Positions 9,510-21,891 of a stretch of DNA of 43,271 nt are shown here, piece by piece (positions within the stretch are counted from its first letter, which is position 1; each line of letters starts with the position of its first letter). A program made the translations under genes and the position numbers. The notes beneath the pieces were generated by a model. The model did not search any database. It saw nothing but the letters and a program-made list of their open reading frames with translations, and had not been told where the DNA came from. Source of the DNA: Acinetobacter sp. ANC 4862 (GTDB lineage Bacteria > Pseudomonadota > Gammaproteobacteria > Pseudomonadales > Moraxellaceae); NCBI RefSeq assembly GCF_004336635.1, contig NZ_SJXH01000028.1, forward strand, positions 1-43,271, written 5' to 3'.

Positions 9510-12500
9510 TTAAAATTCTTGGTTAAATGCTTGGCTTAATGCTTGGTCTACATCAGAAAAGTCATTTACAAGCTCATGCTCTGCAGCTTCAGCTTCTTGA
9601 CGACGACGTTCTAAATGATAAGCAAGACCAGTACCTGCAGGAATCAAACGACCCACAACTACGTTCTCTTTCAGACCGCGTAAATCATCTTCTTTACCTG
9701 TTACAGCAGCTTCAGTTAAAACACGAGTTGTTTCCTGGAACGATGCAGCAGAGATGAACGAGTCAGTAGAAAGCGATGCTTTAGTAATACCCATCAATTG
9801 ACGTTCATACTTCGCAGGGAACTTGTTCTGAGCAAGTACAGCTTGGTTTTCAGCAACCATGCGGATGTAATCCACTTGTTCGCCTTTAATGAAGCTAGTA
9901 TCACCACCATCAGTGATTTCAACTTTACGCAACATTTGACGAACAATAACTTCAATGTGTTTGTCGTTGATTTTTACACCTTGCAGACGGTAAACGTCCT
10001 GAACTTCGTTCACGATGTAGTTAGTCAACGCCACTTCACCTTTCAGACGTAAGATGTCATGCGGGTTTTGTGGACCGTCAGAAACTGTTTCACCACGGTT
10101 CACATGTTCGCCTTCGTACACGTTAATGGTACGCCATTTCGGAATCAACTCTTCATAAATTTCAGAGCCGTCGTCAGGAGTAATCACTAAACGGTTTTTA
10201 CCTTTAGTCTCTTTACCGAAGCTTACAACACCTGAAATTTCAGCCAGGATTGCATGTTCTTTCGGTTTACGTGCTTCGAACAAGTCAGCTACACGTGGAA
10301 GACCACCGGTAATATCACGAGTACGTGAAGTTTCTTGTGGTACACGACCAATAACGTCACCCACACCGATTGTTTCGCCATCACGGACAGAAAGAATCGT
10401 GTTTTGTGGCAAGAAGTAGAACTGTTCGCCACCATCCACTGTGTCTAACACAACAGCAGGACGTAGATCTTTACCTGACGCAGGACGTGAAGTCACTGGC
10501 AAGATTTCGATCGTGGTCATACCTGTTGCATCATCAGTTTTCGATGTAACAGTTACGCCATCAGCGATTTGGCTAAAACGTACTTTACCTGCAACTTCGG
10601 TAACAAGTGGATGCGTATGCGGATCCCAAGTTGCAACGATACCGCCAGCTGCTACAGCTTCACCATCTTTCAGTACGATAGACGCACCGTATGGGATTTT
10701 GTAGCGTTCGCGTTCACGACCTAAGTCATCCGCAATACCGATTTCACCTGAACGAGAAGTCGATACCAAATGACCTTTGGCATGCTGTACAGTTTTCACG
10801 TTATGGAAACGTACAGTACCTTTGTTACGTACTTGAACACTGTTTGCAGCAGAAGTTCGGCTTGCAGCACCACCCACGTGGAATGTACGCATGGTTAACT
10901 GGGTACCCGGTTCACCAATTGATTGTGCAGCCATAACACCTACAGACTCACCAGGATTTACCTGATGACCACGTGCAAGGTCACGACCATAACATTTCGC
11001 ACATACACCGAAAGTAGATTCACAAGAAACCACTGAGCGTACTTTAACTTCGTCGACACCCGCTTCTTCAATGAAGGCAGCAAGTTTTTCGTCAATAAGT
11101 GTATTACGTGGAAGAATGACTTCGTCAGAACCAGCACGTTTCACATCTTCAGCAACAACACGACCCAATACTCGAGCACCAAGGTTCTCGATGACATCAC
11201 CACCCTGAATGAATGGAGTCATTACAAGACCGCTTAAAGTACCGCAATCAGGTTCAGTAATAACCAAATCCTGCGCTACATCTACCAAACGACGAGTCAA
11301 GTAACCAGAGTTCGCTGTTTTAAGTGCTGTATCGGCCAAACCTTTACGCGCACCGTGTGTTGAAATGAAGTACTGAAGTACTGTCAGACCTTCACGGAAG
11401 TTGGCTTTAATCGGGGTTTCAATGATCGAACCATCCGGTTTCGCCATCAAACCACGCATACCTGCAAGCTGACGAATCTGAGCTGCCGAACCACGGGCAC
11501 CAGAGTCAGACATCATGTAGATACTGTTGAATGATTTTTGCTTCTCGTCTTCACCCTGTTTGTTTTTAACAGTAGTGAAAGACAAGTTGTCCATCATCGC
11601 TTTCGCGACTTGGTCATTTGTACGCGCCCAAATATCGACTACTTTGTTATAACGTTCACCAGCAGTTACGAAACCTTGCTCGAACTGTTGTTCAATTTCA
11701 CGAACTTCAGTTTCTGCTTTCTCAATAATTGAGTATTTAGCAGGCGGGATCAACATGTCTTCCATACCCACCGACACACCAGAGCGAGTCGCTTGACGGA
11801 AGCCCAAGTACATCAATTGGTCAGCAAAGATAACCGTATCTTTCAGACCCAATTTACGGTAGCAAGAGTTGATTAACTTCGAGATGTTCTTTTTGGTCAT
11901 CTCAAGGTTAATTTGCTGGAAGTCCATACCTTCAGGAACAACTTCCCAAAGTAGGCAACGACCAGGTGTTGTATCAACAATAATGGTTTGCTGTTCGCGA
12001 TTACCATCTTCATCGATCACAGTTTGGTATACACGTGCTTTCACGCGAGCGTGTAGATCAACTTGACCCGTAGCCAATGCGCGGTTTACTTCGTCGGTAT
12101 CCGCAAACACCATGCCTTCACCTTTGGCATTGATTGCATCACGCGTGATGTAATACAAGCCCAAGACAACGTCCTGAGACGGTACGATGATTGGTTCACC
12201 GTTCGCTGGAGACAAGATGTTGTTTGTAGACATCATTAACGCACGAGCTTCTAACTGAGCTTCGAGTGTTAATGGAACGTGTACCGCCATTTGGTCACCG
12301 TCGAAGTCGGCGTTGAACGCAGCACATACGAGTGGGTGTAGACGGATCGCTTTACCTTCAATCAGGGTCGGTTCAAATGCTTGAAGACCCAAACGGTGAA
12401 GTGTTGGCGCACGGTTCAACATCACTGGATGTTGACGAATCACGTGAGCAAGAACGTCCCAAACTTCTGGCGTTTCTCGTTCAACCATTTTCTTCGCAGC

Positions 12501-13700
12501 TTTAATGGTTGTCGCTTGACCAGATGCTTGTAGTTTCGCAAAGATAAATGGTTTGAATAATTCAAGTGCCATTTTCTTAGGAAGACCACATTGGTGCAAA
12601 CGTAAAGTCGGGCCTACTGTAATAACCGAACGACCTGAATAGTCGACACGTTTACCCAATAAGTTTTGACGGAAACGACCTTGTTTACCTTTAATCATGT
12701 CTGCCAAAGATTTAAGAGGACGTTTGTTTGAACCGGTGATTGCGCGACCACGACGACCGTTATCAAGCAATGCATCAACAGACTCTTGCAACATACGTTT
12801 TTCGTTACGCACGATGATGTCTGGAGCTGAAAGGTCAAGAAGACGTTTCAAACGGTTGTTACGGTTGATCACACGACGGTAAAGATCGTTCAAGTCAGAA
12901 GTCGCGAAACGACCACCTTCAAGAGGAACCAACGGACGAAGGTCTGGTGGAAGTACTGGAAGTACAGTCAACACCATCCATTCAGGCTTGTTGTTCGAAT
13001 CGTTGAACGCTTCCATCAACTTCAAACGTTTAGACGCTTTTTTAAGCTTCGTTTCTGAAGTTGTCTGTGGAATTTCTTCACGAAGACGCGCAATTTCAGC
13101 TTCAAGATCGATGTCTTTCAACAAATCCTGAATCGCTTCAGCACCCATTTTCGCGCTGAATTCATCACCGTGTTCTTCTAACGCTGTAAAGTATTCTTCA
13201 TCGTTAAGAAGTTGGTATTTCTCCATTGGAGTCATACCCGGATCTGTTACAACATAAGATTCGAAATACAATACACGTTCGATATCACGTAAAGTCATGT
13301 CTAAAAGAAGACCGATACGGGATGGTAATGATTTCAAGAACCAGATGTGCGCAACTGGTGAAGCAAGGTCAATATGACCCATACGTTCACGACGTACTTT
13401 CGCAGTTGTTACTTCAACGCCACATTTTTCACAAATGACGCCTTTGTATTTCATACGCTTGTATTTACCACACAAGCATTCGTAATCTTTTACTGGACCA
13501 AAGATTTTGGCACAGAATAAACCATCACGTTCTGGTTTGAACGTACGATAGTTAATGGTTTCTGGCTTTTTAACTTCACCGTGAGACCATGACTTAATCA
13601 TTTCTGGTGACGCAAGACCAATACGGATGCGGTCAAACTCTACAGGAGCATGACCGTCTGAATCCGTCTTTTTGCGCATGATATCGAGCAAGTCTTTCAA
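9510..13700 (-). CDS. rpoC: DNA-directed RNA polymerase subunit beta'
   Basis: 1396 residues, the usual gammaproteobacterial size. It forms the catalytic centre with RpoB. The N-terminal zinc-binding cysteines ([19 protein letters not shown]) and the absolutely conserved NADFDGDQM loop, whose three Asp hold the catalytic Mg2+ near residue 460, are present. Also visible are the second zinc cluster ([17 protein letters not shown]) and [18 protein letters not shown] of the trigger-loop region. The start is TTG (13700-13698) with GGAG about 8 bases upstream. It is the last gene of the block, followed by a strong terminator. Confidence 0.98.
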   Translation of the reverse strand: MKDLLDIMRKKTDSDGHAPVEFDRIRIGLASPEMIKSWSHGEVKKPETINYRTFKPERDGLFCAKIFGPVKDYECLCGKYKRMKYKGVICEKCGVEVTTAKVRRERMGHIDLASPVAHIWFLKSLPSRIGLLLDMTLRDIERVLYFESYVVTDPGMTPMEKYQLLNDEEYFTALEEHGDEFSAKMGAEAIQDLLKDIDLEAEIARLREEIPQTTSETKLKKASKRLKLMEAFNDSNNKPEWMVLTVLPVLPPDLRPLVPLEGGRFATSDLNDLYRRVINRNNRLKRLLDLSAPDIIVRNEKRMLQESVDALLDNGRRGRAITGSNKRPLKSLADMIKGKQGRFRQNLLGKRVDYSGRSVITVGPTLRLHQCGLPKKMALELFKPFIFAKLQASGQATTIKAAKKMVERETPEVWDVLAHVIRQHPVMLNRAPTLHRLGLQAFEPTLIEGKAIRLHPLVCAAFNADFDGDQMAVHVPLTLEAQLEARALMMSTNNILSPANGEPIIVPSQDVVLGLYYITRDAINAKGEGMVFADTDEVNRALATGQVDLHARVKARVYQTVIDEDGNREQQTIIVDTTPGRCLLWEVVPEGMDFQQINLEMTKKNISKLINSCYRKLGLKDTVIFADQLMYLGFRQATRSGVSVGMEDMLIPPAKYSIIEKAETEVREIEQQFEQGFVTAGERYNKVVDIWARTNDQVAKAMMDNLSFTTVKNKQGEDEKQKSFNSIYMMSDSGARGSAAQIRQLAGMRGLMAKPDGSIIETPIKANFREGLTVLQYFISTHGARKGLADTALKTANSGYLTRRLVDVAQDLVITEPDCGTLSGLVMTPFIQGGDVIENLGARVLGRVVAEDVKRAGSDEVILPRNTLIDEKLAAFIEEAGVDEVKVRSVVSCESTFGVCAKCYGRDLARGHQVNPGESVGVMAAQSIGEPGTQLTMRTFHVGGAASRTSAANSVQVRNKGTVRFHNVKTVQHAKGHLVSTSRSGEIGIADDLGRERERYKIPYGASIVLKDGEAVAAGGIVATWDPHTHPLVTEVAGKVRFSQIADGVTVTSKTDDATGMTTIEILPVTSRPASGKDLRPAVVLDTVDGGEQFYFLPQNTILSVRDGETIGVGDVIGRVPQETSRTRDITGGLPRVADLFEARKPKEHAILAEISGVVSFGKETKGKNRLVITPDDGSEIYEELIPKWRTINVYEGEHVNRGETVSDGPQNPHDILRLKGEVALTNYIVNEVQDVYRLQGVKINDKHIEVIVRQMLRKVEITDGGDTSFIKGEQVDYIRMVAENQAVLAQNKFPAKYERQLMGITKASLSTDSFISAASFQETTRVLTEAAVTGKEDDLRGLKENVVVGRLIPAGTGLAYHLERRRQEAEAAEHELVNDFSDVDQALSQAFNQEF

Positions 13701-13771
13701 TTTTTTTCTCCGTGTGTCGGGAAGATTTTCACTTTCTCGACTGGGTCACAAATATTGTTTTTTAACTGAGA

Positions 13772-13830
13772 AATCCCCCTTGCCCCTCTTTAAATCAAGA
13801 GGTGAGAAGCACTGCTTCGCAAGGGAGATT
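13772..13830 (-). repeat. Cloverleaf-like inverted repeat in the rpoB-rpoC gap
   Basis: Outer arms AATCCCCCTTGC (13772-13783) and GCAAGGGAGATT (13819-13830) enclose two small hairpins, CCTCTT/AAGAGG (13785-13802) and GAAGC/GCTTC (13806-13818). The result is a three-way-junction shape of about 59 bases in a 142-base intercistronic gap. It resembles REP-like intergenic palindromes and could also be an RNA-processing site. A degenerate relative may lie at 30295-30332. Confidence 0.6.
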
Positions 13831-13842
13831 CAATGGAACTAA

Positions 13843-16800
13843 TTAGTCACCATTTTTCAGTTCAATGTTGATACCTAAAGAACGGATCTCTTTGGTCAAT
13901 ACGTTGAACGATTCAGGCATGCCCGGATCCATATAATGGTTACCATCTACAATGTTTTTGTAGATACGGGTACGACCTTCAACGTCATCTGACTTCACTG
14001 TAAGCATTTCTTGCAGTGTATAAGCCGCGCCGTATGCTTCTAGTGCCCAGACCTCCATCTCACCGAAACGCTGACCACCAAATTGAGCTTTACCGCCCAA
14101 TGGCTGTTGCGTAACAAGCGAGTAAGAACCGGTAGAACGCGCATGCATCTTGTCATCAACCAAGTGATTCAGTTTCAACATGTACATGTAACCTACAGTT
14201 ACAGGACGGTCAAAACGTTCACCGGTACGTCCGTCAAACAATACAGTTTGACCCGTACGTGGAATGTCTGCAAGCTCTAACAACTCTTTGATTTGGCTTT
14301 CATCAGCACCATCAAATACAGGTGTTGCTAAAGGAATACCTTTACGCAAGTTTTTAGAAAGTGCCAAGATTTCATCATCAGTCAGGCTATCAAGATCTTC
14401 TTGCTCGCCACCAACTTTGTTATAAATCTTGTCTAAGAAGATACGCAGTTCGGCAATAGTACGCTGTTCTTGCAACATCTTGTCGATTTTATCGCCAAGA
14501 CCTTTTGCAGCCATACCCAAGTGAGTTTCAAGAATCTGACCCACGTTCATACGTGAAGGTACACCCAGTGGATTCAACACGATATCAACAGGTACACCGT
14601 TGGCATCATGCGGCATGTCTTCTACTGGCAAGATGTTCGATACAACACCCTTGTTACCATGACGACCCGCCATTTTATCACCTGGTTGGATGCGACGTTT
14701 TACAGCCAAGTAAACTTTAACAACTTTCAATACGCCAGTGGTCAGTTCATCACCTGTAGAAAGTTTGCGTTTTTTCTCTGCAAATTTCTCGTCAATCTCG
14801 ATGCTCTTCTCTTTCAAGAACACTTGAATTTGAGTTAGGCGTTCAGCAATGCCTTCATCAACAGGTTGAATTTCAAGTAGATCAACAAGCTCTAAACCAG
14901 CTAACACATCTTCTGAAAGTTTGTCACCGCGTTTAGTGGTACCACCACCATTCGATTCTTGACCTTTCAACAAGCGAATAATACGTTCACGTGCTGCTTC
15001 TTCGAAGATTTTGAACTCTTCTTTCAAGTCTTTACGGTAAGCATCCAATTGCGCTTTTTCAATTGCTTGAGCACGTTCGTCTTTTTCAAGACCATCACGT
15101 GTAAACACTTGAACGTCAATCACTGTACCTTTAACGCCTGAAGACACGCGTAAAGATGAGTCTTTAACATCAGCTGCTTTTTCACCGAAGATTGCGCGAA
15201 GCAATTTTTCTTCCGGTGTTAACTGGGTTTCGCCTTTTGGCGTTACTTTACCAACAAGGATGTCACCAGCAGTCACTTCAGCACCGATATAAACGATACC
15301 TGATTCATCCAGTTTAGACAGTGCAGCTTCACCAACGTTAGGAATATCGGCAGTAATTTCTTCTGCACCTAACTTGGTATCACGAGCAACACATGACAAT
15401 TCTTGAATATGAATCGAAGTCAAACGGTCTTCTTGAAGAACACGTTCAGATAACAAGATCGAGTCTTCGTAGTTGTAACCGTTCCAAGTCATGAACGCTA
15501 CGCGCATGTTTTGACCAAGCGCCAATTCACCACCATCAGTCGATGGACCATCAGCCAATACGTCGCCACGACCCACTTTATCACCAATGTTCACGAGAAC
15601 TTTTTGGTTAATACAAGTGTTTTGGTTCGAACGTGTATATTTGATCAGGTTGTAGATATCTACACCTGCTTCACCAGCGATCATTTCTTCTTCGTTTACA
15701 CGAATAACCACACGCGACGCATCAACAAACTCGATACGACCACCACGTTTAGCAAGAACACATACACCAGAGTCATGCGCTACGTTGGCTTCCATACCGG
15801 TACCGACAAGTGGCTTGTCAGCAATCAGCGTAGGAACAGCCTGACGTTGCATGTTTGAACCCATCAACGCACGGTTGGCGTCATCGTGTTCAAGGAATGG
15901 AATAAGTGATGCCGCAACAGATACAACCTGCTGAGCAGATACGTCCATATGTGTTACTTTTTCAGGAGGCATACGTACGAAGTCACCTTGGTGACGTACA
16001 GATACGAATTCTTCTGTCAAGTTACCGTCTTTATCTACGCCAGAATCGGCCTGTGCAATCACAGTACCTACTTCTTCAATCGCAGATAAATACTCAACAT
16101 CATTTGTTACGCGACCATCAACAACTTTGCGGTATGGTGTTTCCAAGAAACCAAAGTTATTACATTTTGCATAAACAGAAAGTGAGTTGATCAAACCAAT
16201 GTTTGGTCCCTCAGGAGTCTCAATTGGACATACACGACCGTAGTGAGTTTGATGTACGTCACGTACTTCAAAGCCTGCACGTTCACGCGTCAAACCGCCG
16301 GGTCCAAGTGCTGATACACGACGTTTGTGTGTAATTTCAGACAATGGGTTGTTTTGGTCCATGAACTGAGACAACTGGCTTGAACCAAAGAATTCTTTGA
16401 TTGCAGCAGCAACTGGTTTCGCATTGATTAAATCTTGCGGAGACAAGTTGTCTGTTTCAGCCTGGCTTAAACGCTCTTTAACAGCACGTTCTACACGAAC
16501 CAAACCAACACGGAATTGGTTTTCTGTCATTTCACCTACTGAACGTACGCGACGGTTACCCAAGTGATCGATGTCGTCGACTTCACCTTTACCGTTACGA
16601 ATTTCAACAAGTGTTTTTAATACATCTGTAATATCTTCGTTTGAAAGAATACCTTCAACTTCACGAGACTTCTGATCAGTACCCACTTCGTAAGGACGAC
16701 CCAAACGACGGTTAAACTTCATGCGACCGACTGGAGACAAGTCATAACGTTCAGAAGAGAAGAACAAGTTGTTGAATAAGTTTTCAGCAGCTTCTTTTGT

Positions 16801-17931
16801 TGGTGGCTCACCTGGACGCATTACTTTGTAGATTTCTACAAGTGCTTCTTCACGACCTGAAGTCGTATCCGCACGTAAAGAGTCCGCAACGAAAGAACCA
16901 CGGTCAATATCGTTGGTGAATAGAATATTGAACTGCTTAACGCCACCTTCTGCAATCTTCACCATGATCTCATGGCTCAATACTGTGTTTGCAGCAATTA
17001 CATCGCCATCTTTTAATGCAATGTCTTCAGCAGTGATGCGTTCGTACAAGTACTCATCAGGAACAGGAAGCTTGGTTAAGCCAGATGCTTCCATTTGACG
17101 GACATGACGTGCATTAATACGTTTACCTTGTTCAACAATCACTTTGCCGTCAGCATCAGCGATGTCGAATTGAGCCATTTCACCGCGCAGGCGTTCAGGC
17201 ACAAGGTCAATTTGATAGCTACCCATGTCAAGATACACAGGTACTTTTTCGTAGAACATGTCTAGGACTTGTTCGTTGCTATAACCCAACGCACGAAGAA
17301 CCACAGTCGCAAGCAATTTACGACGACGGTCAATACGTACAAAGACAAGGTCTTTGGCATCGAATTCAAAGTCTAACCATGAACCACGGTAAGGAATGAT
17401 ACGTGCTGAATAAAGAACTTTACCGCTAGAGTGAGTTTTGCCTTTATCGTGGTCAAAGAATACACCTGGTGAACGATGTAATTGAGATACAATTACACGC
17501 TCAGTACCATTGATAACAAAGGTACCATTTTCGGTCATGAGCGGCATTTCACCCATGTACACTTCTTGTTCACGTACGTCTTTAATTGATTTAGTTTCGC
17601 GATCTTTGATGATCAAACGAATTTTTACGCGCATTGGTGCTGCATAAGTCGAACCACGTAAAATACATTCACGCACATCAAACTCAGGCTTACCAAGACT
17701 ATACTCAACAAATTCTAAAGCAGCATTGCCAGAATAACTTTCAATAGGAAAAACTGAACGAAATGCGGCTTGGAGACCGATATCTTCGCGGTTTTTTGGA
17801 GTTTTGCCATCTTGTAGGAATGTTCTGTACGAGTCGACTTGAATCGAAAGCAAGTACGGAGCATCCATGACGCTAGGCAATTTACCAAAATTCTTACGGA
17901 TCCGTTTCTTTTCGGTATATGAGTATGCCAT
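13843..17931 (-). CDS. rpoB: DNA-directed RNA polymerase subunit beta
   Basis: 1362 residues, full length. The rifampicin-binding cluster reads [20 protein letters not shown] then [11 protein letters not shown]; the residues that usually mutate to resistance (E. coli Asp516, His526, Ser531 equivalents) are the sensitive type. [21 protein letters not shown] and the C-terminal clamp region [20 protein letters not shown] are intact. ATG start with GGAC/TCCAG-type weak spacing. It has its own promoter at 18105-18133 besides read-through from rplL. Confidence 0.98.
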   Translation of the reverse strand: MAYSYTEKKRIRKNFGKLPSVMDAPYLLSIQVDSYRTFLQDGKTPKNREDIGLQAAFRSVFPIESYSGNAALEFVEYSLGKPEFDVRECILRGSTYAAPMRVKIRLIIKDRETKSIKDVREQEVYMGEMPLMTENGTFVINGTERVIVSQLHRSPGVFFDHDKGKTHSSGKVLYSARIIPYRGSWLDFEFDAKDLVFVRIDRRRKLLATVVLRALGYSNEQVLDMFYEKVPVYLDMGSYQIDLVPERLRGEMAQFDIADADGKVIVEQGKRINARHVRQMEASGLTKLPVPDEYLYERITAEDIALKDGDVIAANTVLSHEIMVKIAEGGVKQFNILFTNDIDRGSFVADSLRADTTSGREEALVEIYKVMRPGEPPTKEAAENLFNNLFFSSERYDLSPVGRMKFNRRLGRPYEVGTDQKSREVEGILSNEDITDVLKTLVEIRNGKGEVDDIDHLGNRRVRSVGEMTENQFRVGLVRVERAVKERLSQAETDNLSPQDLINAKPVAAAIKEFFGSSQLSQFMDQNNPLSEITHKRRVSALGPGGLTRERAGFEVRDVHQTHYGRVCPIETPEGPNIGLINSLSVYAKCNNFGFLETPYRKVVDGRVTNDVEYLSAIEEVGTVIAQADSGVDKDGNLTEEFVSVRHQGDFVRMPPEKVTHMDVSAQQVVSVAASLIPFLEHDDANRALMGSNMQRQAVPTLIADKPLVGTGMEANVAHDSGVCVLAKRGGRIEFVDASRVVIRVNEEEMIAGEAGVDIYNLIKYTRSNQNTCINQKVLVNIGDKVGRGDVLADGPSTDGGELALGQNMRVAFMTWNGYNYEDSILLSERVLQEDRLTSIHIQELSCVARDTKLGAEEITADIPNVGEAALSKLDESGIVYIGAEVTAGDILVGKVTPKGETQLTPEEKLLRAIFGEKAADVKDSSLRVSSGVKGTVIDVQVFTRDGLEKDERAQAIEKAQLDAYRKDLKEEFKIFEEAARERIIRLLKGQESNGGGTTKRGDKLSEDVLAGLELVDLLEIQPVDEGIAERLTQIQVFLKEKSIEIDEKFAEKKRKLSTGDELTTGVLKVVKVYLAVKRRIQPGDKMAGRHGNKGVVSNILPVEDMPHDANGVPVDIVLNPLGVPSRMNVGQILETHLGMAAKGLGDKIDKMLQEQRTIAELRIFLDKIYNKVGGEQEDLDSLTDDEILALSKNLRKGIPLATPVFDGADESQIKELLELADIPRTGQTVLFDGRTGERFDRPVTVGYMYMLKLNHLVDDKMHARSTGSYSLVTQQPLGGKAQFGGQRFGEMEVWALEAYGAAYTLQEMLTVKSDDVEGRTRIYKNIVDGNHYMDPGMPESFNVLTKEIRSLGINIELKNGD

Positions 17932-18104
17932 CTGGAGTCCTCGGAAAGTAAACTAAGCCCGCCTGCAGAACGAGCCTAGAAGGAATTACACAGGCCGATA
18001 TGGCCACCACTTTTTACAAATGCTGCAATTTTTAGTGGTATTAAAACGCTTAGCAATATTTTCAAATATGATAAATATTGGTAAACATTTGATTTTATTG
18101 ATCT

Positions 18105-18133
18105 ATTATAATAATTGACGGTTTTTACATCAA
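18105..18133 (-). promoter_or_regulatory. Sigma70 promoter for rpoBC
   Basis: On the minus strand TTGATG (18133-18128), 17-base spacer, TATAAT (18110-18105): a near-consensus promoter placed after the rplL attenuator. The leader to rpoB would be about 165 bases. It would supply rpoBC independently of rplJL. Confidence 0.7.
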
Positions 18134-18165
18134 TCAAACAAAAATCGAGCCGATTATTGTAACGC

Positions 18166-18196
18166 AAAAAGGCTGATGACCCAAGAGCCATCAGCC
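18166..18196 (-). terminator. rplL-rpoB attenuator/terminator
   Basis: On the minus strand GGCTGATGGC / GTCATCAGCC stem (one G-U) followed by TTTTTGC. It lies in the 304-base gap after rplL, where E. coli also has an attenuator between rplL and rpoB, so partial termination lowering rpoBC relative to rplJL is likely. A second small inverted repeat (GGGATCAATTT / AAATTGACCCC, 18204-18227) precedes it. Confidence 0.8.
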
Positions 18197-18235
18197 AAAT
18201 TTTGGGATCAATTTAAAAATTGACCCCTGGCTAAA

Positions 18236-18601
18236 TTACTTAACAGTAACTGTAGCACCAGTAGTTTCAAGCTTAGCTTTAAGTTCTTCAGCTTCTTCTT
18301 TAGAAACGCCTTCTTTAAGAACTTGTGGAGCGCCTTCAACTAAGTCTTTAGCTTCTTTCAAGCCAAGACCAGTAACTTCACGAACTGCTTTAATTACAGC
18401 AACTTTGTTCGCGCCGAAAGAAGTCAATTCAACATTGAATTCTGATTGCTCTTCAGCAGCAGCAGCAGCAGGACCAGCAGCTACAGCTACAGCAGCAGCA
18501 GATACGTTGAATTTCTCTTCGAAAGCAGAAATAAGTTCAACAAGTTCAAGAACAGTTTTTTCAGCAACTGCGTTTAGGATTTCTTCGTTTGTTAAAGCCA
18601 T
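18236..18601 (-). CDS. rplL: 50S ribosomal protein L7/L12
   Basis: 121 residues. The N-terminal dimerisation helix region ([23 protein letters not shown]), a flexible Ala-rich hinge ([17 protein letters not shown]) and the C-terminal factor-binding domain ([30 protein letters not shown]) are in the normal order. It forms the ribosomal stalk that recruits EF-Tu and EF-G, both encoded upstream in the same block. It follows rplJ by 48 bases. Confidence 0.98.
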   Translation of the reverse strand: MALTNEEILNAVAEKTVLELVELISAFEEKFNVSAAAVAVAAGPAAAAAEEQSEFNVELTSFGANKVAVIKAVREVTGLGLKEAKDLVEGAPQVLKEGVSKEEAEELKAKLETTGATVTVK

Positions 18602-18649
18602 GAGAGTAACTCCAAATGGGTATTGAATGGTGTGTGAATAGATTTAAGC

Positions 18650-19156
18650 TTATGCAGCTTCTGACTCGTTTTTCTCTTGAAGCGCTGTAAGTAAGCGACC
18701 CAATTTCGAAATAGGAGCTTGAAGAACAGATGCAAGCATAGTAAGCGCTTTTTCTTGGTTCGGAAGATTCGCGATAACGCTAATTTCTTCACCTTGATAA
18801 AGTTTGCCATCAAATGCAGCAGCTTTAAGTTCAAATGCTTTGTTAGTTTTCGCAAATTCTTCGAACAAACGAGCAGCAGCGCCCATGTCATCTTCAGAAG
18901 TAGAGAAAGCTAAGATTGTTGGGCCAACAAGGTTGTCGTTCAAGATATTGAATTGAGTATCTTGAAGAGCGCGTTTAGCTAGAGTATTACGTACAACACG
19001 TGTAGCAACACCTAGTTTACGAGCTTCAACACGAAGAGCAGTTAATTGCTCAACAGTTAAACCTTGGTAGTCAGCAACAACAGCAGCAAATGCAGTAGAA
19101 GCAACTTCAGTTACTTCAGCTACGATCTGTTTTTTGCCTTCGATAAGAAGAGCCAT
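18650..19156 (-). CDS. rplJ: 50S ribosomal protein L10
   Basis: 168 residues with the standard start MALLIEGKKQIVAEVTEVA and the VVADYQGLTVEQLTALR core; the C-terminal helix binds L7/L12 dimers. GGAGG lies 7 bases before the ATG. It has a 304-base structured leader, where L10 (with L7/L12) normally binds to repress its own translation. Confidence 0.97.
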   Translation of the reverse strand: MALLIEGKKQIVAEVTEVASTAFAAVVADYQGLTVEQLTALRVEARKLGVATRVVRNTLAKRALQDTQFNILNDNLVGPTILAFSTSEDDMGAAARLFEEFAKTNKAFELKAAAFDGKLYQGEEISVIANLPNQEKALTMLASVLQAPISKLGRLLTALQEKNESEAA

Positions 19157-19159
19157 TGT

Positions 19160-19396
19160 AAAACCTCCTAACGGTGATTTATGTGCTTACGCGAAGCACA
19201 CTCCCAATTCGTTAATCCATCACTGGACTAACACGCGGAGGATGAACAAATCACACCACCGCGTCTACTCGGACTGGACTTTTAAGAAGTGAGTTCCGAA
19301 GAACTCTCCTCGCCCGAGGTCTTTGACGCTGATAAACAAATATTTATCAATTCAAAGTTTGCCTAAGTTTGCAAAATACGGCGGAGCGTTTCTTGC
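19160..19396 (-). promoter_or_regulatory. rplJ leader, probable L10 autoregulatory region
   Basis: Long non-coding leader with several hairpins: GAGTTC-TTCG-GAACTC with a UUCG loop, GTGCTT/AAGCAC, and CCTCCGCG pairing with CGCGG-type segments. It ends at AGGAGG before rplJ. Position and structure fit the L10 leader known in many bacteria. I did not fold it formally. Confidence 0.5.
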
Positions 19397-19427
19397 GTAA
19401 AAACCAAAGCAGCGCTTTGATTTTTAC
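19397..19427 (-). terminator. Terminator/attenuator after rplA
   Basis: GTAAAAACCAAAGC / GCTTTGATTTTTAC, 14-bp arms with one wobble and a 3-base loop. It carries T-runs on both sides and lies 34 bases past the rplA stop. It separates rplKA from rplJL, probably as partial termination. Confidence 0.75.
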
Positions 19428-19460
19428 TCAGGGCTTTAAAATTCTGTAATAAGTCGAGAC

Positions 19461-20156
19461 TTATTTAGAAACGTTTGCTACATCAACGATCAAACCAGGA
19501 CCCATAGTTGAGCTCAAAGTGATCTTTTGAATGTATACGCCTTTAGACGTAGCAGGTTTTAAACGTTTCAAGTCAGCAACAAGTGCTTCAACGTTTGAAC
19601 GAACAGCTTCAGCAGTGAAACCTACTTGACCGATCGCAGCGTGGATAATACCCGCTTTGTCTACGCGGTAACGTGCTTGACCAGCTTTTGCATTTTTAAC
19701 TGCAGTTGCTACGTCAGGAGTTACAGTACCCACTTTAGGGTTTGGCATTAAGCCACGTGGACCAAGGATCGTACCAAGTTTACCTACAACGCGCATTGCA
19801 TCTGGAGCAGCAATTACTACGTCAAAGTCAAGGTTACCCGCTTGGATGCTTTCAGCAAGATCGTCGAAACCTACAACGTCTGCGCCTTCAGCTTTAGCAG
19901 CTTCAGCAGCAGCGCCTTGAGCGAATACTGCTACACGTACAGTTTTACCAGTACCTGCAGGAAGTGTAGTCGCGCCACGAACAACTTGGTCAGATTTACG
20001 AGGATCAACACCTAGGTTTACCGCAACATCCAAAGATTCTTTGAATTTAGGAGCTGGAAGACTCTCTAGAACTGCAACAGCTTCTTCTAGCGTGTAAACT
20101 TTGTGCGCTTCTACAGCAGCTACGATCGCTTTTTGACGTTTAGTTAATTTAGCCAT
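19461..20156 (-). CDS. rplA: 50S ribosomal protein L1
   Basis: 231 residues, normal length. It begins [23 protein letters not shown] and carries the conserved [19 protein letters not shown] loop. It binds the L1 stalk of 23S rRNA and usually represses the rplKA mRNA by binding its leader. It starts 3 bases after the rplK stop, so the two are translationally coupled. Confidence 0.98.
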   Translation of the reverse strand: MAKLTKRQKAIVAAVEAHKVYTLEEAVAVLESLPAPKFKESLDVAVNLGVDPRKSDQVVRGATTLPAGTGKTVRVAVFAQGAAAEAAKAEGADVVGFDDLAESIQAGNLDFDVVIAAPDAMRVVGKLGTILGPRGLMPNPKVGTVTPDVATAVKNAKAGQARYRVDKAGIIHAAIGQVGFTAEAVRSNVEALVADLKRLKPATSKGVYIQKITLSSTMGPGLIVDVANVSK

Positions 20157-20159
20157 GTC

Positions 20160-20588
20160 TTAAAGCTCCACTTCCAAGCCCATAGAACGCGCAGAACCAG
20201 CAATGGTACGTACACGTGCGTCTAAGTCAGCACCAGTCAAATCTGGTTCTTTAGTAGTCGCAATTTCTTCGATTTGAGCACGAGTCAACTTACCAACTTT
20301 AGTTTTGTTAGGTACAGCTGAACCTTTCTGGATACCAGCAGCTTTCTTAAGAAGAACAGCAGCAGGTGGAGTTTTCATGATGAATGTGAACGACTTGTCG
20401 TTGTACACAGTAATCACTACAGGAATTGGTAGACCAGCTTCAAGTTTTTGTGTAGCAGCATTGAATTCTTTACAGAATGCCATGATGTTAACACCACGTT
20501 GACCTAGTGCAGGACCAATCGGTGGAGATGGATTCGCTTTACCAGCTGGAACTTGCAGCTTGATATAGCCGTCAATCTTCTTAGCCAT
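20160..20588 (-). CDS. rplK: 50S ribosomal protein L11
   Basis: 142 residues. The Pro-rich N-terminal domain ([35 protein letters not shown]) and the C-terminal rRNA-binding domain ([11 protein letters not shown] end) are intact. It forms the GTPase-associated centre with L10/L7-L12. The 120-base gap to nusG has small hairpins (GTAACG/CGTTAC and GCCC/GGGC) that may belong to the L1-responsive leader. Confidence 0.98.
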   Translation of the reverse strand: MAKKIDGYIKLQVPAGKANPSPPIGPALGQRGVNIMAFCKEFNAATQKLEAGLPIPVVITVYNDKSFTFIMKTPPAAVLLKKAAGIQKGSAVPNKTKVGKLTRAQIEEIATTKEPDLTGADLDARVRTIAGSARSMGLEVEL

Positions 20589-20708
20589 TTCAAATTACCT
20601 CTGGGTGCAAACGCCGATGAAGGCTCCCCAATGATTTCAAGTAACGATAACCGTTACAACAACAATGCCCAATCCATAACAAATCGGGCGTTTTCCAACC
20701 AACTTAAA

Positions 20709-21242
20709 TTAGTTCGCTTTTTCGACTTGGCGAAATTCGAGCTCAACTTGAGTTGGTCGATTGAATACATTAATCGTCAACGTTAAACGTGACTTCTCGT
20801 ATTGAACTTCTTCCACCACGCCTTTAAAGTCGGTGAATGGACCATCAATAACAAGTAATTCTTCGCCTGGTTCAAACATCGTCTTAGGACGAGGTGCTTC
20901 ACCAGTATTGCGTACACGTGCAAGAATCGCATCAGCTTCTTTTTGCGTAATTGGAGCCGGTTTTTCAGCCGTACCACCAATAAAGCCTAATACTTTTGGA
21001 CATTCTTTAACAATGTGCCAAGTATCATCATTCATTTCCATTTCAACTAATACATAGCCAGGAAAGAATTTACGCTCTGATTTACGCTTCTTGCCATCCT
21101 TCATTTCTACGACTTCTTCAGTCGGAACAAGGACTTCACCAAAGCTATCGGCTACAGCGCTACGCTGGATTCGATCATTAAGCGAGCGTAACACCTGTTT
21201 TTCATAACCTGAATAGGCATGAATAATGTACCAACGTTTCAT
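20709..21242 (-). CDS. nusG: Transcription termination/antitermination protein NusG
   Basis: 177 residues. The NGN domain begins [17 protein letters not shown], and the C-terminal KOW domain holds [20 protein letters not shown]. It binds RNA polymerase and links it to Rho or to ribosomal S10. It starts 7 bases after secE, the classic secE-nusG pair. Confidence 0.98.
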   Translation of the reverse strand: MKRWYIIHAYSGYEKQVLRSLNDRIQRSAVADSFGEVLVPTEEVVEMKDGKKRKSERKFFPGYVLVEMEMNDDTWHIVKECPKVLGFIGGTAEKPAPITQKEADAILARVRNTGEAPRPKTMFEPGEELLVIDGPFTDFKGVVEEVQYEKSRLTLTINVFNRPTQVELEFRQVEKAN

Positions 21243-21249
21243 AGCTCTC

Positions 21250-21690
21250 TTACCCGATAATAAACTTCATTAACCAGCCTAAAATGTAATCAAAACACCA
21301 TAAAACTATGGAAGCGATTACAACAACCGCAAGAACATGCCAAGATGTGGTCACTGTTTCTTGCTTGGTCGGCCAAGTCACACGACGTAACTCGATTCGC
21401 GCATCTTTCAACAAACGAACAAAGCCTTTGCCTTGATGGGTGGCGTATAATAAACCTAAAGCCACTACGATACAAGCCAAAATCACACCAACGCGTACAC
21501 CAACATTATTCGCAGGTGCCCAATACGCTGGCAAATACTGACCCGCCATGGCCGCACCGACTAATAAAATCAATGCGATAACCCATAGAACTATATCTAA
21601 AGGAGAACCAGAATTAACAACTTCAGCAGAATTATTTCTTTGTGGAATTGGCGCTTCGCTTAATGCGTCACGCGATTTATCATTCGACAT
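21250..21690 (-). CDS. secE: Preprotein translocase subunit SecE
   Basis: 146 residues with three membrane segments (about 30-55, 66-90 and 115-140). The conserved amphipathic region [20 protein letters not shown] lies before the last helix. It is an essential clamp around SecY in the inner membrane. The three-helix form is the gammaproteobacterial type; the soluble N-terminus is slightly longer than in E. coli. Confidence 0.96.
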   Translation of the reverse strand: MSNDKSRDALSEAPIPQRNNSAEVVNSGSPLDIVLWVIALILLVGAAMAGQYLPAYWAPANNVGVRVGVILACIVVALGLLYATHQGKGFVRLLKDARIELRRVTWPTKQETVTTSWHVLAVVVIASIVLWCFDYILGWLMKFIIG

Positions 21691-21763
21691 TTTTGTACTC
21701 GTCGTAGGCTTCGCGACTTATTATATGACAATTTAACCAGCATCAAGTTTTTTTTTAAAAAAA

Positions 21764-21839
21764 TGGCAGGCCAGGAGGGACTCGAACCCCCAACATTCGG
21801 TTTTGGAGACCGACGCTCTACCAATTGAACTACTGACCT
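21764..21839 (-). tRNA. trpT: tRNA-Trp (CCA anticodon)
   Basis: 76 bases including an encoded CCA end. The acceptor stem AGGTCAG / CTGGCCT, the D-arm, the anticodon loop CTCCAAA (anticodon CCA at 21804-21806), and the T-arm GGGGGTTCGAGTCCCTC all fold properly. It sits between tuf and secE, as in many gammaproteobacteria, and is presumably cut from the common transcript. Confidence 0.97.
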
Positions 21840-21891
21840 ATAATACAAATCGGGAACCAAAGTCCCCGACCTGTAGTTTCAACTTATCGTA

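Noticed and set aside
15511..15858. 115-codon plus-strand frame inside rpoB
   Set aside because: Antisense shadow within a complete, conserved rpoB.
16288..16400. Rifampicin-resistance change in rpoB
   Set aside because: The cluster reads as wild type; the single Val for Ile difference from E. coli is not a known resistance position.
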